64,000 nucleotides of DNA from Glandiceps talaboti (Eukaryota; Hemichordata; Enteropneusta; Spengelidae): assembly GCF_964340395.1 (NCBI RefSeq), contig NC_135556.1, positions 26,470,562 through 26,534,561 on the forward strand. The letters are read 5' to 3'. The notes below the pieces were generated by a model that searched no databases, had not been told where the DNA came from, and saw nothing but the letters and a program-made list of their open reading frames with translations. Position numbers and translations under genes: made by a program. Below, piece after piece: positions 13,420 through 25,020 of the stretch (position 1 is the first letter of the stretch; every line of letters begins with the position of its first letter).

Positions 13420-14720
13420 ACAATCTTACAAACAAATGCTCTTATGAGTATATGCAGTTCTCTGGGTATCTCTATCCTGCCCAAAACAAACATGTTTTTA
13501 TGTACTTTTAACATTGTTATTATTATTTTTTGTACAACACTACACTAAAATATTGCTCTGATGACTTTTATATGCAGCAGCTGCATTGGTTCTCTGAGTA
13601 CATGTATGTCTATCCTGCCCAAACTCAACACACATTCTTATGTACTTTTGTACAACCTTCATTTCTCTAGGAACTTTTGTACATTGTCTATAACAGTATA
13701 TCATATATAGATATAAAGATGCCCTGGGTTATATACATGAAGCCCACCATAAAATATAACATTAGCCAAGAATGAGGTACATTGTGATACTACTCTTAAG
13801 GCTACTGTTATTTTTAGGGTGGACTTCACGCACACACATACACATATTTGCAGTAGGTGTCCTGGTAAAGATGATAGAATATTTCATAAGAAGATGGAAA
13901 GTGACTTTGTTTGCCTAAATATCAAGTAAATACGTCAATTTTCTTGTTTTAAATAACCCAATAGATAGAAGAACCTAGTCAAAAATAAAAGCTTTTAATA
14001 CTGTACTATAAAAGTGGTTTCATTTTATCATAATCATGAACATCTCATTAAGGAGAAGTTTTCCCTGTAGTGACTGGGTGAAGGTTGCATGTACTTTGGG
14101 AATTCTTTCATAACTAACATCATACAAATACATGTCTAGCTGCAGGAAATGATGTAGAAATGTGCCCTTACAAGTATTTACATCTTAAGACTTCTTGGAA
14201 TGACCCTGGAGAGTTGACTACTTTCATCTTAATGTACAATAGAGATGATGGCAAACAGGTTATCTAATGGAGTTTGGCATATGGAGTCCCAGTGTTGATA
14301 TTAACTGCAAACTATATCCGACATTGACAAGATAATGTGAATCATGCAGACAATCATTTTGATTGATTTCTAGGGTTTGCAGCTCTGTTTAGCAATGTTC
14401 TTTCATCAACTAATCAATCAATATACTATATTGCATGGTCTAAGGCACCTTTAGTTAGTAACATTGATTTATTAAGTGGGTACCTAGTTGACTTTGACCA
14501 TGATTACTCTTGATATAACCTAATGTTAGATTGAGATTTCACATAGCGTCCCTGAACTGGTAATTTCTATATTACAATCTCAATGCACGTTCCAAAGTGT
14601 GCCAGCCTCACCTATCTATATCTATATCATTTCATCACTTAAAGTTGCAATTTTGTGGAAACATCCTTTGTGACTTGTCACCTATTGACACTCTGCCATG
14701 ATCTCTTTGAGTACTCCTTT
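13420..14720. other. no gene; one inverted repeat
   Basis: Contains an inverted repeat at 13738-13828: gaagcccaccataaaatataac pairs with gttatttttagggtggacttc around a ~48-base loop. The rest is AT-rich unique sequence. Confidence 0.6.
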
Positions 14721-15470
14721 GGATAGGTCTACTCACATTTCTTCCATCTAACTTACAGCACTGTCAACTTGATTTCAACATGTAATGCACATCATTTATT
14801 TGAAGGGTCTATTGACTTACCTTTCACCTACCTACATCACTGTTCTACTTTATCACAAGGGAGAATAGTTCTATTGACTTTCCTTTAACTGGAGCAGTAA
14901 TGTAAATGATTATCACTGCTCTAGTTCACCATAAATGGGTATGATTTACTGAAAAGGACTCATGACTTTCCATTCCTTTACTTCACCACTGAAGGACATG
15001 GTTTATTGGAAAGGTCTATTGAATTTCTTTTTGACCAATTACATCATTGCTTATCTTCACACAAGCAATGACATGATTTTCTTGGAAAGGTTGACTGACT
15101 TGTCTTTTCTCTGTGAAATCACTTCTCTACTTGACCACTAGAACTTAGAAGGTTATATTCATTGGAAAGTTCTATAAAGACGTGTCCGACAACTGATGTA
15201 CATGCCAATTATTTCTACATCCCATATGACAGGACAAATATTCATTTTATTTATACCATCACTACTAGGAATATTTTATTAGAAATGTCTATTGACTTGT
15301 CTTACCTCAAGTTTGTTTTCTGTCTTATTTCCTCAATGGTGAATATGTGTCTGATTCTATAGAAACGTCGATAAATGTGTCTTTTTCAATATTTATAATT
15401 ATAGCAAATACACTTCATCACTGGTGGCTTACTTTAATGGCAGGTCTACCTTTTCATGTGATGTAACTTT
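14721..15470. repeat. degenerate ~60-115 bp array, about 10 copies
   Basis: Variants of 'tggaaaggtctattgacttaccttt' (here split as tggaaaggtctattgac and ttacctttc) recur near 14726, 14804, 14868, 14956, 15014, 15088, 15170, 15285, 15363 and 15441. They are followed by cacttctact/accac stretches. Units are heavily diverged and uneven in length. Confidence 0.65.
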
Positions 15471-15474
15471 TTTT

Positions 15475-15632
15475 TATACAAGTGCCAGTAATATCAAAGA
15501 AAAGTCAGGGAGAGTAATGACAATTTTGAACATTTTGACTCGTATTTCAAACACGACAGAACCAGTGATGTAGACAGGCATTGTCATGGCATACAATGTC
15601 CAGGGTATAAATCCATATTTTTGGCTTGTGCA
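15475..15632 (+). mobile_element. fragment of composite foldback element
   Basis: Carries only the non-palindromic module (taatatcaaagaaaagtcag, gacaattttgaacat, cagaaccagtgatgtagac, then a tccatattttt end). The module also sits beside the foldback at 34287 and, inverted, beside the one at 44813. The foldback half is missing here. Confidence 0.75.
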
Positions 15633-16725
15633 TTAGTATCAATGTACATCTATGTACACCTGTCCCATTTATTCCATATATCAATGTACTATCTAAAACA
15701 TGAAACTTTTACTGTATGCCTATCTCAATGATGTACCTGGTAAGCATGACAAACTCTGACCTAACAGTAACAAGAATAATTTCACCTGGGGTCTCTTTAA
15801 ATATTCTCAGTTCATTTATCAAAATTGCATTTCTGTCTTTTTACAAATGTCTATCTAGAGATTTCTTTACAAGGAAATATTTGAAATATACAATGTCTAT
15901 GTAAACATATTACCTCATCAGTAACGTATTCATTTATAAATTATAGTGGATTACTCCTGATGGAGGAAGAGCTCGTTATCCCTTGTACTAGTAATTCATA
16001 TTACATGTTTGGTTTGTATGTATATGACTCTAAGGAGTATAAACTCATAATTGTCTTACAAAACCCCTTCTTTTCAGCACGATCAATCATATGCACATGC
16101 TTTGTAAAATTCTATTAAAGATGATTAAAACCTCTACATAGAAATAGCAAACCTGACATTTATGTTTATCTAAGAGGTTCAGTTGTGGTAAAAAGTACAA
16201 TGTGCCTTGTGGAACCAAAATTTTTATTTAAAATGTTTTCCAAACTTTGAAGTATGAAAGCTTGATCCTGACCCTTTTAAAATTAATAAAACAAGTTTGT
16301 CTTCTTTTCAAGGAAATCAACAAACTTTTATTTTCCTATTTATCATTCATTTGTTATTACAATACTTGCCAGCAATATCAGTTTCTAAAATCATTAAATG
16401 GCATAATTTTAGTGTCATTTTGACATCTAGAACAAAACATTGTTAAATGACCTCTGATTTTTATTGAGTTTTAACTGAGAATGGACTTTTCTTGAATAAA
16501 GTGACTGAATAAGTTTTAAGATTTTCACATCTGAAGCATACATATATACTACATGTATGACCTTGTCATACAAATGAATATGACAACAAATTTATATTCA
16601 CTGCAAATTGAATTATAAAGTGGATGTTATTGGCGAAATTTTTTTCTAGTATGCAAAAATGCAATGCATCTTAAATGTTGAAATATTCACGTAATGCAGA
16701 CATGCACTTATGGTTGCAATTATAA
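15633..16725. other. no gene seen
   Basis: AT-rich unique sequence. A 62-codon plus frame at 15716-15904 has no supporting context. Confidence 0.55.
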
Positions 16726-16975
16726 ATCAACAATTTCATCTTTCCCTCAAGTTACTGACAATACATGTATCAAAGGTCACAATAAATAAAATGTGGTTAT
16801 ATTAAAATTTTAATACATAAATCCATAATTTCATCTTTGCCTCAAGTTATTGACGATATCAAAAGTCTCAATGAAAACATATAGTTGCATTAAAACTTAC
16901 ATAAATCCATATTTTCATCATCCCCTCAAGTTATTGATGATATCAAAGTTTCCAATGAAATCTACCCCTGGCAAC
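16726..16975. repeat. ~85-95 bp tandem repeat, 3 copies
   Basis: 'aatccataatttcatc', then 'cctcaagttattgacgatatcaaa' (in two parts) and 'caatgaaa' recur from 16726, 16820 and 16903. Confidence 0.85.
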
Positions 16976-17190
16976 ACAGAACTAATCCTCTTAAGAAGCT
17001 ACATGTAAAGTCCTCAAGTTACCCTAAGCATGGTTGAAATTATCAGAAATGATTTTCTAGATGTACATGAAATACATTCACAAAGATGAATAAACAATCT
17101 CTTTTACTATCTGATGATTTGAAATATTAACGGTAAAGCACAGCAAAAGAATAATCATGCTGAAAATAAGTGGTTTTGTAAAACAATTAT

Positions 17191-18905
17191 GAGTGACTCC
17201 TTATAGGATTATATATACATTTCAGAATGGTTTGGCTATGAGTGACTCCTTATAGTCTTATATATACATTTCAGAATGGTTTGGCTATGAGTGACTCCTT
17301 ATAGTCTTATATATACATTTCAGAATGGTTTGGCTATGAGTGACTCCTTATAGTCTTATATATACATTTCAGAATGGTTTGGCTATGAGTGACTCCTTAT
17401 AGTCTTATATATACATTTCAGAATGGTTTGGCTATGAGCGACTCCTTATAGTCTTATATATACATTTCAGAAAGGTTTGGCTATGAGTGACTCCTTATAG
17501 TCTTATATATACATTTCAGAATGGTTTGGCTATGAGTGACTCCTTATAGTCTTATATATACATTTCAGAATGGTTTGGCTATGAGTGACTCCTTATAGTC
17601 TTATATATACATTTCAGAATGGTTTGGCTATGAGTGACTCCTTATAGTCTTATATATACATTTCAGAATGGTTTGGCTATGAGTGACTCCTTATAGTCTT
17701 ATATATACATTTCAGAATGGTTTGGCTATGAGCGACTCCTTATAGTCTTATATATACATTTCAGAATGGTTTGGCTATGAGCGACTCCTTATAGTCTTAT
17801 ATATACATTTCAGAATGGTTTGGCTATGAGTGACTCCTTATAGTCTTATATATACATTTCAGAACGGTTTGGCTATGAGTGACTCCTTATAGTCTTATAT
17901 ATACATTTCAGAAAGGTTTGGCTATGAGCGACTCCTTATAGTCTTATATATACATTTCAGAAAGGTTTGGCTATGAGTGACTCCTTATAGTCTTATATAT
18001 ACATTTCAGAATGGTTTGGCTATGAGTGACTCCTTATAGTCTTATATATACATTTCCGAAAGGTTTGGCTATGAGTGACTCCTTATAGTCTTATATATAC
18101 ATTTCAGAATGGTTTGGCTATGAGCGACTCCTTATAGTCTTATATATACATTTCAGAATGGTTTGGCTATGAGCGACTCCTTATAGTCTTATATATACAT
18201 TTCAGAATGGTTTGGCTATGAGTGACTCCTTATAGTCTTATATATACATTTCAGAATGGTTTGGCTATGAGTGACTCCTTATAGTCTTATATATACATTT
18301 CAGAATGGTTTGGCTATGAGCGACTCCTTATAGTCTTATATATACATTTCAGAATGGTTTGGCTATGAGTGACTCCTTATAGTCTTATATATACATTTCA
18401 GAATGGTTTGGCTATGAGTGACTCCTTATAGTCTTATATATACATTTCAGAATGGTTTGGCTATGAGTGACTCCTTATAGTCTTATATATACATTTCAGA
18501 ATGGTTTGGCTATGAGCGACTCCTTATAGTCTTATATATACATTTCAGAATGGTTTGGCTATGAGCGACTCCTTATAGTCTTATATATACATTTCAGAAT
18601 GGTTTGGCTATGAGTGACTCCTTATAGTCTTATATATACATTTCAGAACGGTTTGGCTATGAGTGACTCCTTATAGTCTTATATATACATTTCAGAAAGG
18701 TTTGGCTATGAGTGACTCCTTATAGTCTTATATATACATTTCAGAATGGTTTGGCTATGAGTGACTCCTTATAGTCTTATATATACATTTCAGAATGGTT
18801 TGGCTATGAGCGACTCCTTATAGTCTTATATATACATTTCAGAAAGGTTTGGCTATGAGTGACTCCTTATAGTCTTATATATACATTTCCGAATGGTTTG
18901 GCTAT
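17191..18905. repeat. 49-bp satellite, 35 exact-length units
   Basis: The unit begins gagtgactccttatagtctt and ends agaatggtttggctat. The array is 1,715 bases, exactly 35 x 49, with no insertion or deletion. Unit 1 differs (ggatt for gtctt). Otherwise variation is almost confined to three sites: gagT/Cgact, aaT/A/C before ggtttgg, and ttcAg/ttcCg. C at the first site marks units 6, 12, 13, 16, 20, 21, 24, 28, 29 and 34. Units 12-15 and 28-31 share the same four-unit signature (C-aat, C-aat, T-aac, T-aaa). Constant length with a few recurrent variants points to recent amplification of multi-unit blocks. No protein frame stays open through it. Confidence 0.99.
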
Positions 18906-19483
18906 GTGGTTCGCAATTCACTACTTATGGATAATTGATTTTACACTGCATAACATCAATATAAAAGCCATTTATTTTGTTACTAGTGTAAATACTATGT
19001 CAAGACACACATTGAAAAAGCTGAGATATATATATTTCCATATGGTTTACATACAGGCAATATGTTTCATTTTTCTCTGATTTTTCAGCAAACAATCACC
19101 ATTTGCAACACAAAACACTTACAGAATATATGGCAATCAATATGAAATGATAACATGGCCACTATATTGAATATAATATACAAATATTGCTAAATTGAAT
19201 ATACATGGAATTACCAAAGACAATTTTTTAATGAATACATTATGGTTTAACAACCATATATCATTTGTGTAAAACAATGTAGTGTCAACAACGAATACAT
19301 TTCATCACTTTATCCAAATCAACCGATATTTCTATGTCTTCAATACCAAAAGACATTACTTTCTAAACGGGACTGTTACAAGAATTCTTGTATATTAAAA
19401 TAGCTGATTTCAATGTTTTGGATAACTATATACACCTTAAGTATAATAACGGTTCTTGTTGCATGACCAAAACATTCTGATTT
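18906..19483. other. no clear gene
   Basis: AT-rich. A strong acceptor (tctctgatttttcag) ends at 19088 and is followed by 26 open codons (including SPFATQNTYRIYGNQYE) to TGA at 19168-19170. There is no nearby poly(A) signal or domain, so it is not called. Confidence 0.5.
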
Positions 19484-19547
19484 CCTGCAAGTAACGTTTC
19501 ACCTGACATAGTCAACAGGCTTTGTCTGGTGAAACGTTACTTGCAGG
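19484..19547. repeat. 20-bp perfect inverted repeat, 24-nt loop
   Basis: cctgcaagtaacgtttcacc at 19484-19503 is exactly complementary to 19528-19547. The loop is unique. The arms have no second copy that I could find here. Confidence 0.95.
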
Positions 19548-20330
19548 TAACATTTTCAAGGATAAATACACTTTAAAGTTTGCACTATAAGCCAGTCATC
19601 TAAACATCTGGTCATGTTAAACAACACAGCATAATAAGTAACCTTGCAGTGTATGATGACTCTAAAATATCATAAAAAGTGTGAGGACAGAAGCTGTGAA
19701 TGACGGCTTACTCCTGAAACACCCACTCTTACTCAACTTTTTTGGACAAAGGATACTTTATCTCAGCTTACCAAGTTTAATAGCTCTTATTTCTCTGAGC
19801 ATCAAAACCTACAATCACCTTGTCCTTTGAGCTGACAGAAACTAGATACGTTTCTTTCATACATATTATTTCAAAAGGGCAAGGAAAAAGCTTCACATGG
19901 CAGAGTTTGCAAAGATTTGGATAACTTTGATTTTCAGGTAAATTTGTCCCCAAGGCACATTCTACATTTAATAAACTAATTATCTGCTTGATTACTACAC
20001 AGTATCAAATCTGTAATACACTTGTGACTTCATTGTTATCAATTCTACTCCATATATACATATACATGTATCTTAATCAATATTCATTACCCATCAATCC
20101 ATATAATCAGTTCTCTTATACAGTATTTACACTAACAGTACTTTTACTAATCTGTGGGAACTTTGTATTATAGGGAAACCTAGTTAATTTTTATATAACA
20201 ATTAATCCGCCCTGAAATCTCAATTAAAGCACAGATTAATAGCTGATTAAGTTACATTGTTACATTGGGTTTTAATAAACTAAGTTGCCCATTGATACAA
20301 AGTCAAAGTTATCATGTATACCGGTAACCT
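19548..20330. other. no gene seen
   Basis: AT-rich unique sequence without repeats or convincing frames. Confidence 0.6.
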
Positions 20331-20730
20331 TTTAATGACTCAGTTTCTCTATGTAACTATAACCTAAATATAGAGTGTTAGGCTTTAGTGACTTGGTTTC
20401 TGTAACTCTATGTAATTACACCCTATATATTGGGTGTCAGGCTTTAATGACTTGGTTTCTGCAACTCTATGTAATTACACCCTATATATACTGGTAGGGT
20501 ATCAGGCTTTAATGACTTGGTTTCTGTAACTCTATGTAATTACACCCTAAATATAGGGTGTCAGGCTTTAATGACTTGGTTTCTGTAACTCTATGTAATC
20601 ACACCCTATATAGGGTACCTGACTTTAATGACTTGGTTTCTGTAACACTATGTAATTACACCCTACATATAGGGTAACTCTATGTAATTAGCCCCTACAT
20701 TTATATATAGGGTGTCAGGCTTTACAGGGT
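20331..20730. repeat. ~60-70 bp array with internal palindrome
   Basis: About six units of 'ggctttaatgacttggtttc' plus 'tgtaactctatgtaattaca' plus a palindromic accctatatatagggt-type core. Unit length varies with the size of the AT core. The final unit has lost its middle. Confidence 0.9.
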
Positions 20731-21865
20731 TAATTTTTGTATAGTTTGGAAAAGATATTTTTATGGTCCTTTATTTTTAAAGTTGAAATTATATTGAATA
20801 ATTGATTATCAATGTATGTGATGGTCTGCTCACATTGTTGTATGGTGTCATTATTTTTATCCATGATACATTTTTATGAAAAACATTTCTTTTGACTTCT
20901 GGTAAATAAATATCATCATAATAGATAATTCTAAAATGCAATGTGTGCTCCACCATACACTATTTTAGGGTAAACTTGTTGAAAAGACTGAAAACATTGA
21001 TAGATTCTAAGAAATATTGTATAATAATACTTTACTTTCCTTTTTGATTTTTTGTTGAAACTATCTGAAAGTCATTTAACATGTGACGCAAACATTTGAA
21101 GATATTTTATCATTCAAGAACATATCTAGTTAAATATCCAACATCATTTTTAATAATAATACACCTTAATAAATAATCCGTATTAAAAGCATAATTGACT
21201 GGTAATCAATTTTAATATTCCATTTTCATTTTAATCTCGCCACGAGTGTATATCTCTCAAAAGTGGATATTAATAGAATGTCTGTTTCAATTACTAAACT
21301 AAAAGAAGGCATGTACCCTAGGTAAATTTCATCTGTTTACATTTTGAATGAGTAATTGGAAAAAATCCTACAATGAATAATTGTTAGTCAGTATTCATGA
21401 CGTACTCAAGGTTTCAAAAATTAAAATTAATTTGTCTGCTGAAAAAAATTGCATTTGACAGCTGTTTATAGAATTATTCATAAAATACCATTTACTTAAT
21501 TGAGATATACCCTTCCTATATACTAATTACTATCTGGAAAATGGTTTGGACTAATTTGTCTATGAGCATGCATTTGATATAAGATCTGATTTCAATCATT
21601 TTAATACTGAAAATATGATGGAGAGATATCCTGGGACATTGGTGATAAATACCAGAGGATAATAACAGAGATGAAAAACTATCGGTAAATGTAGTACCAG
21701 TATTTGTACTTGTGTGTGCATGGTCATTACTTCAACTTTTAATTAATAACATATTTTAAGTTTACATCTGGGTACCCATAATTTCAAAGTATCTGAACAT
21801 ATATTAGTTGTTGTTGTGACTTATAATCATAGTATGTATATGTATCATTGCCATGTGTACCAGCA
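20731..21865. other. no gene seen
   Basis: Very AT-rich with several TAATAA-type runs. No open frame of 60 codons. Confidence 0.6.
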
Positions 21866-22249
21866 ATAACCATCATCACCATGCACACTGAAGTGAAATA
21901 ACCATCATCACCATGCACACTGAAGTGAAATAACTGTCATCACCATGCACACTGAAGTGAAATAACTGTCATCACCATGCACACTGAAGTGAAATGACTG
22001 TCATCACCATGCACACTGAAGTGAAATAACCATCATCACCATGCACACTGAAGTGAAATAACCATCATCACCATGTACACTGAAGTGAAATAACCATCAT
22101 CACCATGCACACTGAAGTGAAATAACTGTCATCACCATGCACACTGAAGTGAAACGACTGTCATCACCATGCACACTGAAGTGAAATAACCATCATCACC
22201 ATGCACACTGAAGTGAAATAACTGTCATCACCATGCAAACTGAAGTGAA
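21866..22249. repeat. 32-bp minisatellite, 12 units
   Basis: Twelve units of 'ataaccatcatcaccatgca' plus 'cactgaagtgaa' span 384 bases with no length change. Two main types alternate by block: CCATC (units 1, 2, 6, 7, 8, 11) and CTGTC (units 3, 4, 5, 9, 10, 12). Units 5 and 10 have gactg; units 7 and 12 have single changes. Confidence 0.98.
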
Positions 22250-23849
22250 ATGCCAAAAATACTATACAGAACACTGAAATGTACAGCATACTTTATGGGA
22301 AGTTCAAAACCTAATAGATGGAAATAACTAGTCACACAGCATGAATATTGCCTCTCTGAACTTGTACCCTACAGTCATTTAAATGGTCACATTACTCTGT
22401 ATTCTGGTAATCAACCATGTGGCAAGGACGTTAGGGCTTACTAGGAGAAGATAAACTTCATCTATTAAACAGGCAATTTGTCGATAATCCCCCCACTCTG
22501 AAAGAAGGTGCTGTATAAGTCGGTATATTCATCTTGTGCATAGAAAATTACACATGCATTACAATTACAGTCACAATCACAATCATAAACATTGTAGTTT
22601 CCATTTGCTTTTTTCAAACTCTTAAAATGTATTAGCAGTACTTTCTACTGGCATATATTCCCCTGGCTATTGTGAATGTGATATTACTTGAAATTGAGTT
22701 GACAACAAGTTTTGAAAATCACTAAATATGTTGTCAGTATTTTATGCCATTCCCACTGGTGTTATTTTATTACCATAAAAAGCTATAAGGCAGTCTTGGC
22801 ATTATTGAATGCTATATCCACTCTCATGTTCTATTTTCCGCCTACACATGAACACCTACAGCTAGAATCAAATATAGATGACGTTTGATCTCCCACTCGT
22901 GACTCAGTAACACGGCATTCAGCCATGTACATGTACACTTTTATCTAAAAGCTACAAAAACAATTTGCTATTTTACTTTACTGGTACATGCATATTACAG
23001 TGATATTTTCAAGACTGAGAAAAAGATGGGTCAGTCTAGTCTGTGGGTCGAAATATAGAGAAAACTTCCTCAAGTGTTTCATTTCTGCATCTTCAGTCTT
23101 GCATTAAAGTTACAAACACGTAGTATACTGCCATAAAGGTCACCTTTGAAGGAATGTTTCACCACCTGGAAATTTTTTCACATCTATAGAAAAAAATGAT
23201 TAGTTGGTTTCAAAAGAAATATTAAAATGATATTGCACCTTCATAATTTTACACATCACTATATCCTAGGATATATTGGTATACAATGTATAACCATGGA
23301 AACTATGGCCTGTGTAACTTTAGATACCACTGCCTGTTACCATGGAAACTACTGCCTGTAAGCAAGGAAGGAACATCATGGTTAAGCATCATCCATCAAC
23401 TCTATACTCGGTGACAGAACACTCTTTTATCCTTCACAAAGCAAAGCAGCGTAGAAGGAAAACGATCTCATATTCTAATCTAAATTCTGGTCATTTTTAA
23501 TTGCAATAATATCAGGCACAATTAATAAAATGAAAATTTACTCATTTCTAATACCATTTTTATTCATTAGTTATTAAAAACAAAAATGGTTTATGTATCT
23601 AATTTTATATGAAAGAATAAATACTCATGAATACTGGGTTTACAGTTCCAATGCAAAATTCTACTCATGACAAAATCAAAACAGTTTGACTTTGGTAGAA
23701 TTTTTCATTTGTAACAAATTCTGCATGTTCACAAGACAAGAATCTTATCAAATTTTCATTAATAGTACCATCATAATTTTACCCTAATATGTCTATTATT
23801 AAAAGTTATGTAAAGTCAAATTATTTAGACATATCTGTCATCTCTACAC
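22250..23849. other. no gene seen
   Basis: AT-rich unique sequence. A short duplication, 'taccatggaaacta(c/t)tgcctg', lies near 23291-23358. Confidence 0.55.
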
Positions 23850-23889
23850 CATAGACCCTCCACCAAATTTGTGCGTGGAGGGGTCTATG
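23850..23889. repeat. CATAGACCCTCCAC palindrome, copy 1
   Basis: catagaccctccac and gtggaggggtctatg face each other around about 11 bases. A (CA)n run follows directly. Related palindromes lie at 52252 and 53595, with a half-copy at 31293. Confidence 0.85.
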
Positions 23890-23890
23890 T

Positions 23891-23891
<1 letters not shown>

Positions 23892-23922
<31 letters not shown>
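23892..23922. repeat. (CA)n microsatellite
   Basis: About 15 CA units directly abutting the palindrome on its left. Confidence 0.97.
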
Positions 23923-23927
<5 letters not shown>

Positions 23928-24864
23928 ATGCATGTAGTGCTGTATTTGAATGCCAGACTAACTGACACGGTGAATAACTACTAGATAAATATATATCACT
24001 TCATACTGACTTTTATTTGCCTGGTAAAGTGTGTGTAATAATGAGTTTATGAATGCTGTGAGTATTCACCTACTGCCAAATACTGGGGCAATAGAAACAA
24101 TTCATATCCAAGGTACCAGCATATATAATTTTAGTATATTTGATCATCTACTTATAACTGGTAATTCTAAACTACCAGATTAAAATGCAACATAAAGGAA
24201 GTTAATATCTACATAAGACAGAGAATACTCATCATGAACAGGGACCAAGGATACCTGGAAACTACCATCAATTTAAGGTCACATTATCCACCAGTCCAGA
24301 GAGAAACATAAACGCTGAATAACTAAATCATTGCATGATCAATGGCCATAGTACACAAATCAAACTGTTGAATTCATTCCTAATTTATCGTTCCAAAGTA
24401 ACTATATTGTACTGTCCAACCAGATAATAGGGCTATAGCAGTTATTCATTTTCCAAGCTAGACACTTTTCAGTATATTCTAGTAAATAATTGTGTGCAGG
24501 GTTATCGACTACTCCTCAATCCGACATACAGCTGGTTCAATTTAACTTTTAGGTTTGATAGCCAAGTAAACAATATCAGCTTCAGTTGAATATTAATTTT
24601 CATTAATCCAACAGACTACATGTACATGTACCACCTTGCAAATCTGGTGGTCTCAACACAATGTATAGTAGTCTACATGCATGTGCCCTAGACTGTATAG
24701 TCAAGTAATGACATTTTTGATATATCACATGCTAAAGGAATAATTCGATACACAATTCAAATCCGTGTAGTTGTTTGTATAATGTTTTTTCAGTTTATCA
24801 GTTTATTGCATTTGCTTTAAGGTGCATAATTTTGTGTACAATAGTCATTGGACTTATTATCCAT
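23923..24864. other. no gene seen
   Basis: AT-rich unique sequence with one tacatgtacatgta word near 24619. Confidence 0.6.
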
Positions 24865-25020
24865 TGTGTTTGCTATTCATGCAGTACTGTACATGTAAGT
24901 CCATTTCTGTAAAAACTTTGTATGTGTTTGCTATTCATGCAGTACCATATATGTAAGTCTATTTCTGTTAAAACTCAGTATGTGTTTGCTCTTCATGCAG
25001 CAAGTCTGTTAAAGCTTAGT
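24865..25020. repeat. 57-58 bp tandem repeat, ~2.7 copies
   Basis: tgtgtttgctattcatgcag followed by taagtcyatttctgt starts at 24865, 24923 and 24980. The last copy is shortened. Confidence 0.9.

Noticed and set aside
17191-18905. CRISPR-like array
   Set aside because: The units are contiguous 49-base repeats with no unique spacers, in eukaryotic DNA.
19089-19170. 26 open codons behind a strong acceptor
   Set aside because: No donor, poly(A) signal or domain; such acceptors are frequent decoys in AT-rich introns.
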